Positions 8,154-15,872 of a DNA stretch of 64,000 nt are shown one piece after another. A program made the translations under genes and the position numbers. The notes under the pieces were generated by a model. The model had not been told where the DNA came from, ran no database searches, and saw only the letters and a program-made list of their open reading frames with translations. Position 1 is the first letter of the stretch. Each line of letters starts with the position of its first letter. This stretch comes from Novilysobacter_A longmucuonensis (GTDB taxonomy: Bacteria > Pseudomonadota > Gammaproteobacteria > Xanthomonadales > Xanthomonadaceae): contig NZ_JBJMAW010000012.1 in assembly GCF_046600735.1 (NCBI RefSeq), forward strand, positions 1 to 64,000, given 5' to 3'.

Positions 8154-11100
8154 ATGAACCAGCCCGCACCGCATCCGCGCCAGACGCCCCGGGCCGGGCC
8201 GCCCCGGCACGAGCACCCGCGCCTGCGCCGGTTCGCGTGGCGCGGCGGTGTGGCGGCCGGCGTCCTGCTGGTGGTCGCGGCCGGCTTGCTGTACTGGCTG
8301 CTGGGCACCGGCGGCGGCCGCGATGCACTGCTCGCCCAGGTCGTCGCGCGGCTGCCGCCCGGCGCCAGCCTGACCTGGCGGCAGGCCGAGGGCCCGGCGT
8401 CGGGACCGCTGACGCTGCGCGGGGTGCGCTTCAGCCATGACGGCATCGAATTCACAGCGCAGCGGGTGACCCTGGACCCGGCGCTGTGGCCGCTGCTCGG
8501 GCGCACGCTGCGGCTGGACGCGCTGCGCATCGAGCAGGCGACGCTCGCGCTGCCCGAACGCGACGAACCATTCGAGCTGCCGCGCTGGCCCGAGGTGCTG
8601 CCCGACATCGCGCCGCCGCTGGCCCTGCGCGCCGACGACATTCGCATCGACGGCTTCCGCGTGTTCGATGCGGCCGGCGAAACCACCATCGATGTGCGCA
8701 CCCTGCGCGGCGGCGTGCACGCGCAGCCGGGCCGGCTCGACATCGAGCAGCTCAGGGTCGACAGCGACCGCGGCCGGTTCGGCGTGCATGGGACCTACCG
8801 GCCGGACGAGGACTACCGCACCGACCTGACCGTGACCGCGTTGCTGCCGGCGGCAGGCGGACGGTCGCCCGCGCGGCTGGGCCTGGTCGCGCGCGGCGAC
8901 TTGGCGCGCATGGACGTGGCCGTCGCCGGAGCCGCGCCCGGTCCGCTGCGCGGCTCGCTGGTCCTGCGTGGGCGCGCCGAGCCGCGCTGGCGACTGGACC
9001 TGGACGCCGACGCGCTCGATCCGGGGCTGCTCACCGGCGCCGGCGGCGCCCCCAGCCCCACTCCGCTGGCGCTGCAGTTGCAGGCCGAAGGCGTCGGCGG
9101 CGATGCACGGGTGCAGGGCGAGTTCACCCAGGGCGAGTTCAGCGCGACGGTGCGGCCCTCGCGGCTGCGCATCGAGGACCAGGTGCTGGAGGTGCAGCCG
9201 CTAGCGCTGGAGCTGCTGGGCGGCCAGGCGACGCTGCGCGGCCGCGCCGATCTCAGCGATCCCGACGCGCGCCGGTTCCGCTTCGCGGTCAACGCGCGCG
9301 GGCTGACCTGGGGCGGCGCGCAAACCGCCGCCGGCACCGCCACGGCGGCGGCCGGCGAGCGGCCGGTCATCGTCGCCGATGCCGCATTCGGCCTGGCCGG
9401 TACGCTGGCGCAGTGGGCGGTGATCGGCGATGCCACGCTCGCCCGCGCAGGTGAAGTGGCGCAGTTGCGCGTCGATGGCCGCGGCGATGCCGAGCGCCTG
9501 GTCTTGCGGACATTCGAGGCGACGATGCCGACCGGCACGCTGGACGTCGGCGGCGCGGTGGCGTGGGCGCCGGCGCTGGGCTGGGAGCTGCAGGCGCGCC
9601 TGGCCGGCTTCGACCCGGGCTATTTCGCCGCCGGCTGGGACGGCGCGATCAACGGCGAGCTCCGCTCCGAAGGCCGCACGCGCGATGACGGCGGGCTCGA
9701 TGTGCGGCTCGATGCGCCGCAACTGCAGGGCCGCCTGCGCGGGCGCCCGCTCGAGGGCCGCGTGCGGTTCGGCATGCGCGGGCCGGCCAGCGCCCAATCC
9801 CTGAGCACCTACGAGGGCGAGATCGCGCTGTCGCTCGGCGACAGCCGCATCGAGGCACGTGGCACGGTCGCCGATCGGCTCGACATCGACGCGCGGCTGA
9901 CGCCGCTGCGACTGGACGACCTGCTGCCGGACGCGACCGGCAGCGTGCGCGGCGCGCTCGGTCTGACCGGCACGCGCAGCGCCCCGACGCTGGCGGTGGA
10001 CTTGGCCGGCAGCGACCTGCGTTACGCCGCCTACGCGGCCGAAACCTTCAGCCTGGATGGCCGGCTGCCGTGGCGCGGCGACGGCGGTGCACTGGCGCTG
10101 CGCGCCACTGGCCTGCAACTGGGGGTGGCACTGGACGTGCTCAGCGTGGAGGCGCGCGGCGCGGTCGAATCGCTGCAACTTGAGGCCGACGCGCGCGGCG
10201 AGGTCGGCGCGCTGTCGCTGTCCGGGGATTTGGTCAAGCGTGACCTGGCCGGGCGCGGCCAGGCCTGGCAGGGCACGCTCGCATCGTTGCAGCTGGCGCC
10301 CGCACGCGGCGCGGCCTGGACGCTGCAGGACCCGGCACGATTCAGCTGGAGCCCCGCAACCGCCCCCGGGGGGGCCTTCAGCGGCACCCTGAGCGAAACC
10401 TGCCTGGCGCCCGGCGCCGGCGCCAGTGGTGCGCTCTGCCTCAGCGCCGACTGGCCGCAGCGCGGGTTCGATATCGAAGGCACCGGACTGCCGCTGTCGC
10501 TGGCGCAGGCCTACCTGCCCGCGCGTGGCGACGGCCAGCCGTGGCTGCTGAGCGGCGAGGTGGCGATCCAGGCGCAACTGCGGCCGCTGGGCGATGCCTG
10601 GCGCGGCGAACTGGCGCTGAGCTCGGCCGCCGGCGGATTGAAGTTCAGCGAGCGCGCGCGGGGCGAACTGCTGCGGTACTCGGACCTGTCGCTGAGCGCG
10701 AGCTTCGATCCGCAGCGCCTGCAGGCCGAGCTGAGCGCCGCGCTGTTCGACGACGGCCGGATCGAGGCCCGCCTCGCCACCGGCTGGGAACCCTACGCGC
10801 CGCTGATCGGCGAGTTCGCGCTGGACGCCGACGAACTGACCTGGATGGAGCTGCTGTCGCCGGACATCGTCGAGCCGCAGGGCCGCCTGCAGGCGCGCCT
10901 CGGTCTGTCCGGCACGCGCGCGCAGCCGCTGCTCGATGGCAATGCGCAGCTGAGCGGGTTCACCGCCGAGCTGCCGGCGCTGGCGATCGTGCTGCGCGAC
11001 GGCAACCTCACCCTGGACGCGCGGCCAGACGGCACCGCCAGTCTCGATGGCAGCGTCGGCACCGGCGGAGAGGGCACCCTGCGCGTCGATGGCGTGCTCG

Positions 11101-12080
11101 GCTGGCAGGGCGGCGACGCTTCCGGCCAACGTGCGCCGCTGGTGCTGAACGTGCGCGGCGAAGACGTGCTGGTATCCAACACCCGTGACCTGCGCGCCGT
11201 CATCAGCCCCGACCTGCAGGTGCGCTACGCCGCTGGGCAGCCGCTGAGCGTGATCGGCACCGTGGGCGTGCCGTCGGCACGGATCGACCTGGAACGGCTA
11301 GACCGCGGCGTCGCGCCGTCGCCGGACGTGGTGGTGCTTGATCCGGCCGACCCGGAGGACGCCGCCGCGACCGCCACCCCGCTGCGGCTCGACCTGTTGC
11401 TGGTGCTCGGCGAGGCGGTCGAGCTCAGCGGCTTCGGGCTGGAGGGCGGCCTGGACGGGCGGCTGCGGGTGCGCACCGCGCCGGGACGCGAGATGACCGC
11501 CAGCGGCCGGCTCGAGGTCGAGGGCGAATATTCGGCCTACGGCCAGGAACTGCAGATCACCCGCGGCCAGCTGAGCTGGTCCAACAGCCCGATCGCCGAC
11601 CCGGTGCTCGATGTCCGGGCCCAGCGCTCGGTCGGCGAGGTCGTCGCCGGGGTCGAGATCAGCGGCCGCGCCAGCGCGCCGGAGGCCGAGGTCTGGTCGA
11701 ACCCGGCGACCTCGCAGTCGGAGGCGCTGGCCTATCTCGCGCTGGGCCGGCCGCTGTCGCGCGTGAGCGGCGACGAGGGCCGCCAGCTCAATGCCGCCAG
11801 CGCCGCGCTGACCGCCGGCGGCGGCCTGCTGGCCGCGCAGATCGGCGCACGCATCGGCCTGGACGACGCCGGGGTGATGCAGAGCCGCGCGCTCGGCGGC
11901 AACGTGTTCGGCATCGGCAAGTTCCTGTCGCCGCGGCTGTACATCGGCTATGGCGTATCGCTGCTCGGCACCGGCCAGGTGCTGACGTTGAAGTACCTGC
12001 TGCGCCGTGGGTTCGACATCGAGATCGAATCGAGCTCAATCGAGAACCGCGCGTCCTTGAACTGGCGGATCGAGAAGTGA
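8154..12080 (+). CDS. tamB: Translocation and assembly module protein TamB
   Basis: TamB is a very large AsmA-like, lipid-transfer-type protein anchored in the inner membrane and reaching TamA across the periplasm. The 1308 residues comprise a cytoplasmic Pro/Arg-rich leader, one membrane anchor at about residues 28-50, a long repetitive beta-rich periplasmic region, and the conserved C-terminal TamB (DUF490) domain from roughly residue 1000, ending ENRASLNWRIEK. ATG 8154 is the third of three closely spaced ATG codons; the first two (8126 and 8140) open five-codon frames. The pairing with tamA makes the assignment secure. Confidence 0.95.
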   Translation: MNQPAPHPRQTPRAGPPRHEHPRLRRFAWRGGVAAGVLLVVAAGLLYWLLGTGGGRDALLAQVVARLPPGASLTWRQAEGPASGPLTLRGVRFSHDGIEFTAQRVTLDPALWPLLGRTLRLDALRIEQATLALPERDEPFELPRWPEVLPDIAPPLALRADDIRIDGFRVFDAAGETTIDVRTLRGGVHAQPGRLDIEQLRVDSDRGRFGVHGTYRPDEDYRTDLTVTALLPAAGGRSPARLGLVARGDLARMDVAVAGAAPGPLRGSLVLRGRAEPRWRLDLDADALDPGLLTGAGGAPSPTPLALQLQAEGVGGDARVQGEFTQGEFSATVRPSRLRIEDQVLEVQPLALELLGGQATLRGRADLSDPDARRFRFAVNARGLTWGGAQTAAGTATAAAGERPVIVADAAFGLAGTLAQWAVIGDATLARAGEVAQLRVDGRGDAERLVLRTFEATMPTGTLDVGGAVAWAPALGWELQARLAGFDPGYFAAGWDGAINGELRSEGRTRDDGGLDVRLDAPQLQGRLRGRPLEGRVRFGMRGPASAQSLSTYEGEIALSLGDSRIEARGTVADRLDIDARLTPLRLDDLLPDATGSVRGALGLTGTRSAPTLAVDLAGSDLRYAAYAAETFSLDGRLPWRGDGGALALRATGLQLGVALDVLSVEARGAVESLQLEADARGEVGALSLSGDLVKRDLAGRGQAWQGTLASLQLAPARGAAWTLQDPARFSWSPATAPGGAFSGTLSETCLAPGAGASGALCLSADWPQRGFDIEGTGLPLSLAQAYLPARGDGQPWLLSGEVAIQAQLRPLGDAWRGELALSSAAGGLKFSERARGELLRYSDLSLSASFDPQRLQAELSAALFDDGRIEARLATGWEPYAPLIGEFALDADELTWMELLSPDIVEPQGRLQARLGLSGTRAQPLLDGNAQLSGFTAELPALAIVLRDGNLTLDARPDGTASLDGSVGTGGEGTLRVDGVLGWQGGDASGQRAPLVLNVRGEDVLVSNTRDLRAVISPDLQVRYAAGQPLSVIGTVGVPSARIDLERLDRGVAPSPDVVVLDPADPEDAAATATPLRLDLLLVLGEAVELSGFGLEGGLDGRLRVRTAPGREMTASGRLEVEGEYSAYGQELQITRGQLSWSNSPIADPVLDVRAQRSVGEVVAGVEISGRASAPEAEVWSNPATSQSEALAYLALGRPLSRVSGDEGRQLNAASAALTAGGGLLAAQIGARIGLDDAGVMQSRALGGNVFGIGKFLSPRLYIGYGVSLLGTGQVLTLKYLLRRGFDIEIESSSIENRASLNWRIEK

Positions 12081-12156
12081 CCGGGCGCGGTGTTAACGTC
12101 ATCCACACCCGCCGCGGCGCACCCTGACCGTTGCCGTGTCGTCCAGGAGCCAGTGC

Positions 12157-12474
12157 ATGACCCGTCTGTCGCTGCTCGCCACACCGCTGTTGCTGATCCT
12201 CTCCGCCTGCGCCACCTCCATTTCCGCCGCCGCGCCGCCGATGTCCGACCCGATGCCACCCGCCGTCCAGACCTGCAACGCCGAACTCGCCAAGCCCGGC
12301 GCCATGGGCCGGCGCGCCACTGCCGAAGTGATCGAGCAGGCGCGCATCGATGCCGGTGCGCGCACCGCACGCGTGCTCAAGCCCGGCCAGATGGTGACGA
12401 TGGAGTACCTCGAGGGCCGGCTCAACATCGATGTCGACGATGACAACGTGATCGTCAACCTGCGTTGCGGTTGA
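12157..12474 (+). CDS. I78-family peptidase inhibitor lipoprotein
   Basis: A 105-residue secreted lipoprotein. The signal peptide MTRLSLLATPLLLILSACAT ends in the lipobox LSAC. The mature part has a Cys in QTCNAEL, a helix, and the C-terminal strand pair RLNIDVDDDNVIVNLRCG that is diagnostic of Inhibitor_I78 proteins, which inhibit chymotrypsin- or elastase-like serine proteases. ATG 12157 is preceded by AGGAG at a good distance; an upstream start at 12136 would bury the signal peptide. A paralogue lies at 15396-15698 on the other strand. Target protease unknown. Confidence 0.85.
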   Translation: MTRLSLLATPLLLILSACATSISAAAPPMSDPMPPAVQTCNAELAKPGAMGRRATAEVIEQARIDAGARTARVLKPGQMVTMEYLEGRLNIDVDDDNVIVNLRCG

Positions 12475-12499
12475 TGGATCCGGTTGCCCGGCTTCTTCG

Positions 12500-12592
12500 T
12501 TGGGAACTGGAGGGTTGGGCAGGATTTGCTGCTGTTGCCAAAGCCAGGACCAGAAGCAAATCCCCCCTGCCCCCTTTTTTCAAAGGGGGGGA
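12500..12592. repeat. Type C interspersed repeat
   Basis: GGAGGGTTGGGCAGGATTTG on the left and GCAAATCCCCCCTGCCCCC followed by TTTTTTCAAAGGGGGG on the right form the same arms as the element at 6156. It fills most of the gap between the inhibitor lipoprotein and the RNase gene. No coding content is seen. Confidence 0.7.
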
Positions 12593-12611
12593 ATCGGTGG
12601 AGGCTGATTGA

Positions 12612-13064
12612 ATGCGCCGCATCGCCTGGCTGATCCTCGCGCTGGTGCTTGCCGGGCTGTGGTTCTGGATGCAGCCGCTGGAGGTCGAACACGTCGCACC
12701 GCCACCGGACGCGGCCGCCGCGCGCACTTTGAGCGGCTCGCCCGGCCCGCCGCCGTGGCGCGACCACGACGACTACCCCGCGTTCCTGCCGCGCGAGGCG
12801 CGCGCGGTGCTCGACGATATCCTGCGCGGCGGGCCCTTCAAGTACCCGCGCGACGGCAGCACCTTCCACAATCGCGAAGGTCGGCTGCCGGCGCGACCGC
12901 GTGGCTATTACCGCGAGTTCACCGTGCCGACGCCGGGCGCGCGCGACCGCGGTGAACGCCGCATCGTCAGTGGCGGCGACCCGCCGCGCGAGTACTGGTA
13001 CAGCGACGACCATTACCGCAGCTTCCGCGCGTTCAAACTCGCGCGGTCCGAGGCCCGCCCATGA
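12612..13064 (+). CDS. Barnase-like guanyl-specific ribonuclease, secreted or anchored
   Basis: A 150-residue protein with an N-terminal hydrophobic segment (RIAWLILALVLAGLWFW), a short linker, and a microbial RNase N1/T1/barnase domain at residues 60-142. The barnase catalytic set is visible in order: Glu102 in YYREFTV, Arg116 or Arg117 in GERRIVSGG, and His134 in SDDHYRSFRAFK. GGPFKYPRDGSTFHNREGRLP is the conserved substrate-binding block. It should cleave single-stranded RNA after G. Its stop overlaps the start of the next gene, a barstar homologue, giving a nuclease/inhibitor pair. Export would place the nuclease outside the cytoplasm while the inhibitor stays inside. Confidence 0.92.
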   Translation: MRRIAWLILALVLAGLWFWMQPLEVEHVAPPPDAAAARTLSGSPGPPPWRDHDDYPAFLPREARAVLDDILRGGPFKYPRDGSTFHNREGRLPARPRGYYREFTVPTPGARDRGERRIVSGGDPPREYWYSDDHYRSFRAFKLARSEARP

Positions 13065-13537
13065 ACCCGACCAGCCCCCCTCCCGGCCACCAGACTGCGG
13101 CCGTGGTCGACCTCGGCGCGCTGCTCGCCGATCCGGTGCAGGCCCGCGCCTACTACGTCGATGCGCGCGACACCGAGGCGATGGCCGCGGCGGGTGCCAC
13201 GCTCGAGTACGCGGTGGCGCGCATCGACCTGGCCGGCTGCACCGACAAGGCCGCCGCACTGGACCGCGTTTCGCGGGCGTTGCGGTTTCCGGCCTGGTTC
13301 GGCGGCAACTGGGACGCGCTCGCCGACTGCCTCGGCGACCTGGGCTGGTGGCCGGCGGAGGGCTACCTGCTGCTGATCGAACACGCCGGCGACTGGCGCG
13401 CGCAGGATCGCGCGGAGTTCGACACGCTGCTGGCGATCCTCACCGAGGCGGCGATGGAATGGGCCGGGCGCGGCAAGGCCTTCTGGGTGCTGTTTCCGCT
13501 GCCGGCCGATCAACTGGCCGCGCTCGAACCCGACTGA
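13061..13537 (+). CDS. Barstar-family ribonuclease inhibitor
   Basis: A 158-residue cytoplasmic protein with the barstar fold: RIDLAGCTDKAAALDRVSRAL, then FPAWFGGNWDALADCLGDL, the hallmark block whose acidic residues plug the barnase active site. An N-terminal extension of about 40 residues precedes the domain. The ATG at 13061 overlaps the RNase stop (ATGA), so the inhibitor is translationally coupled to the nuclease it should neutralise. Barstar proteins of this group sometimes stand alone; here the adjacent barnase homologue makes the pairing likely. Confidence 0.93.
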   Translation: MNPTSPPPGHQTAAVVDLGALLADPVQARAYYVDARDTEAMAAAGATLEYAVARIDLAGCTDKAAALDRVSRALRFPAWFGGNWDALADCLGDLGWWPAEGYLLLIEHAGDWRAQDRAEFDTLLAILTEAAMEWAGRGKAFWVLFPLPADQLAALEPD

Positions 13538-13546
13538 GCACGGCGC

Positions 13547-13780
13547 TCAGACGCGATCTTCGACGCCGCGGACGCCGGCCGTGCGGGCGCACTGCGCGCA
13601 GCAGTAGAACGTGCCGTCGTGCTCGGTGCCGTGGCCGATGATCCTGCACTGGCAGTGTGCGCAGGTCGGCGCGAGCGCGTAGATGGCGCACTCGAAGGAG
13701 TCGAACGTGCCGCTGGCGTCGGCCATGGTCACGGTGAAAGCCTTGTCGTAGTCGTTGCCGCAGACATCGCAGGTGGCCAT
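13547..13780 (-). CDS. Small Cys-rich metal-binding protein, metallothionein-like
   Basis: A 77-residue protein with nine cysteines. It opens MATCDVCGNDYDKAF, a CxxC treble-clef-like knuckle, and continues CAHCQCRIIGHGTEHDGTFY followed by CCAQCAR. The second half resembles bacterial (SmtA-like) metallothioneins, with CxxCxC and a C-terminal CCxxC. It probably binds zinc. The start at 13780 is the first Met of the Cys-rich region. The frame is open further upstream, to 14092, but that part is low-complexity and repeat-derived. It converges on the barstar gene with only nine bases between. Confidence 0.75.
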   Translation of the reverse strand: MATCDVCGNDYDKAFTVTMADASGTFDSFECAIYALAPTCAHCQCRIIGHGTEHDGTFYCCAQCARTAGVRGVEDRV

Positions 13781-13900
13781 TGGGGACCTCGGGGATTGGA
13801 CGGGCCCGCAGTGTCGCCGCGGCCACGCCGACAGGCCGTGAACCCGCAGACCCGCGCAGTGCTGGCTGCCATCGGCATACGACCGTGCCGGGCCGGGCAC

Positions 13901-13990
13901 CTTGCTGGTGGCGGGCTTGCTGGTGGCGGGCTTGCCGGTGGGGGGCTTGCCGGTGTCGGGCTGGCTGGTGGCGGGCTGGCTGCTGGCGGA
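13901..13990. repeat. Six tandem 15-bp repeats
   Basis: Six consecutive 15-bp units based on CTTGCTGGTGGCGGG fill 13901-13990. The first two are identical and the last two have CTGGCTG in place of CTTGCTG. Read on the minus strand in one frame they encode a PATSK-like pentapeptide repeat lying just beyond the topoisomerase stop codon, in the +1 frame relative to that gene. The stretch 13781-14030 otherwise holds no gene I can support. Confidence 0.85.
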
Positions 13991-14030
13991 CCCGCTGCCG
14001 GCCGGCGGGTTGCGGCCGGTGCCAGCGCTC

Positions 14031-15236
14031 TTACCCGCGACCGACGGAGGTGCCGTTGGCAGTCGCGCGCTTGCGAGCCGGCTGCTTGCCACGAGCCTGC
14101 TTGCGCGCAGCCTTGGCCGCGGCGCGGCGCGCGCGCTTGAGGAACTTCAAGGCCGCCTGCTCCCACTGCCGCGCGCCGCGTGCACCGCCTTCGCCGAAGC
14201 ACGCGGCAGCGCGCTGGACACTGCCTTCGCGCCAGCCGGCGAACACCGCCGGGTCGATGTAGGCCTTGCGGCAGACCGCCGGCGTATTGCCCAGCGTCGT
14301 GGCGACCTGCCGGATCACTTCGTTCTGCGCCGCGACCAAGGCCCTTTCACTCGGCGCGCCGTCCTGCGCCGGCTCCGGCAGCGGCGTGCACGCCAGTTGC
14401 TGGAATGCCGCCAACGTGCCGCCCCAGGTGCGGAAATCCTTGGCGGTAAAACTCTCGCCCATCGCCTCGCGCAGGTAGTCGTTGACCTCGCCGGAATCCA
14501 CCGGCTGCAGCTCGCCGTCGTCGTCGCGGTACTGGAACAGCGCCTGCCCCGGCAGCTGCTGGCAGCGCCGGATCAACCGGGTCAGCTTGACGTCGTCCAG
14601 TGCGATGTCCTGCGCCAGCCCGCCCTTGCCACGGAATTTGAAGCGTGCGCGACCGCCGCGCACGAACGCCACGTGCCGATTGCGCAGCGTGGTCAGCCCG
14701 AACGATTTGTTGCTGCGCACGTAGCTGTCGTTGCCGACCCGCAGCAGGGTCTCGGCCATCACCGCCACCACCATCGCCAGCACCTTGCGGCGCGGGAATC
14801 CCGGCACGGCGAGATCGCGGCGCAGGTGCCGGCGCAGCCGCGGCAGGGCTTCACCGAAGGCGATGACCCGGTCGAACTTGCCGACCCCGCGCGCCTGCTG
14901 CCACTGGGCGTGGTAGCGGTACTGCTTGCGCCCGCGCGCGTCGCGCCCGGTCGCCTGCAGGTGGCCCTTCGGGCTCAGGCAGATCCAGACGTCGCGGTAG
15001 GCCGGCGGGATCGCCAGCGCGCGGATCCGTGCAAGCGTCGCCTCCTCGCGCACCGCTTCGCCGCGCGGATCGTGATAGCTGAAGGTGTCGCCGACCCGGC
15101 GCCGGGTGATGCCCGGGTCTAGGTCGCTGACGTAGCGCAGACCCGCTTCCGCAGCCGTCTGCTCGGCCTCGCCGTCTCGACCGGGTGCACGATCGGGTTT
15201 GCGGGCCTGGTTCGATGCAGCGGCGTGGGTCGGCAT
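14031..15236 (-). CDS. DNA topoisomerase IB, poxvirus type
   Basis: A 401-residue type IB topoisomerase that relaxes supercoils through a transient 3'-phosphotyrosyl link. The N-terminal block LRYVSDLDPGITRRR is typical of the bacterial family, and AIPPAYRDVWICLSPKGHLQ and RNRHVAFVRG follow. The catalytic Tyr is probably Y326 in NTPAVCRKAYIDP; the core Arg/Lys residues lie in TLLRVGNDSYVRSNKSFG and FRGKGG. The tail is Arg/Lys/Ala-rich and stops at GTSVGRG. In the +1 frame an open PATSK-repeat tail continues, so a recent frameshift may have shortened the C-terminus. Confidence 0.93.
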   Translation of the reverse strand: MPTHAAASNQARKPDRAPGRDGEAEQTAAEAGLRYVSDLDPGITRRRVGDTFSYHDPRGEAVREEATLARIRALAIPPAYRDVWICLSPKGHLQATGRDARGRKQYRYHAQWQQARGVGKFDRVIAFGEALPRLRRHLRRDLAVPGFPRRKVLAMVVAVMAETLLRVGNDSYVRSNKSFGLTTLRNRHVAFVRGGRARFKFRGKGGLAQDIALDDVKLTRLIRRCQQLPGQALFQYRDDDGELQPVDSGEVNDYLREAMGESFTAKDFRTWGGTLAAFQQLACTPLPEPAQDGAPSERALVAAQNEVIRQVATTLGNTPAVCRKAYIDPAVFAGWREGSVQRAAACFGEGGARGARQWEQAALKFLKRARRAAAKAARKQARGKQPARKRATANGTSVGRG

Positions 15237-15302
15237 CGCGCGAGCATCCGGGCCGCTGCGTCAAGGTCACGCATACGCTTTCGGAATCCGAGCCGCGCGC
15301 CG

Positions 15303-15324
15303 TAGAGCCGAGCTTGCTCAGCTG
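15303..15324. repeat. REP-like palindrome with GTAG head
   Basis: TAGAGCCGAGCTTGCTCAGCTG, one mismatch from the palindrome at 870-885, preceded by G to give the GTAG head. It lies between the divergently oriented start of topoisomerase IB and the stop of the second I78 inhibitor. The 15237-15395 gap holds nothing else recognisable. Confidence 0.6.
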
Positions 15325-15395
15325 CCCGATAAATTTCTCCGGGCACGCCTCCGCGGCCACGCCGTAACCACGTCGCTGCCATCGCGACGCGCGGC

Positions 15396-15698
15396 TTAGC
15401 CGCAGCGCACCCCGGTGATCGCGCCGCGCTCGTTGACGTCGATGTTCACCCGGTCGCCGCGGAAGTCCATGGTCGCCATGTCGCCGGGCCCGAGCACCCG
15501 CGCATCGCGGCTGCGGGTCTCGCGCAGCACGCGGTTGACCAGCTCGTCGGTGACCGGCTGGCCTATCGCCCAGCGCGCGGCTTCGGCATTGCAGGGCCCA
15601 CCGGAGGCGGCCGGAGCGCTGCCCGGCGGCGGTGGCATGGTCGCGCAGGCGACGACCGAGGCAAGCAGGACGATGGCAGGCAGGGCGATCCGCGGCAT
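15396..15698 (-). CDS. I78-family peptidase inhibitor lipoprotein, second copy
   Basis: A 100-residue lipoprotein starting MPRIALPAIVLLASVVACAT with lipobox VVAC. The C-terminal DRVNIDVNERGAITGVRCG strand pair and an early GGPCNAEAARW match the I78 family and the copy at 12157. ATG 15698 was chosen because the signal peptide begins there; the frame is open further upstream without conserved sequence. The pair, about 3 kb apart on opposite strands around the RNase and topoisomerase genes, probably arose by duplication. Confidence 0.85.
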   Translation of the reverse strand: MPRIALPAIVLLASVVACATMPPPPGSAPAASGGPCNAEAARWAIGQPVTDELVNRVLRETRSRDARVLGPGDMATMDFRGDRVNIDVNERGAITGVRCG

Positions 15699-15872
15699 GG
15701 TGTGCTCCGGACAGGTGGATTCGCGGCAGCCTGCCCCCGCCGGTGTGTGCAAGGGATGAAGTTGCGCCGGCATGTCAGGCCAGGGACATCGGCGCCGCGG
15801 TCCGGCGCGACCTCCGCTACTGCGTGTCGACCTGGCTGCGCACGGCTGCCGCAGATCGGGCGCTGCGAGGGC

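Noticed and set aside
9201..11129. A 642-codon minus-strand frame within tamB
   Set aside because: Shadow of tamB with an Arg/Gln-rich composition and no recognisable fold.
13547..14092. A 181-residue protein joining the PATSK repeats to the Cys-rich domain
   Set aside because: The upstream 104 residues are low-complexity, overlap topoisomerase coding sequence and have no ribosome-binding site; MATCDVCG is a better start.
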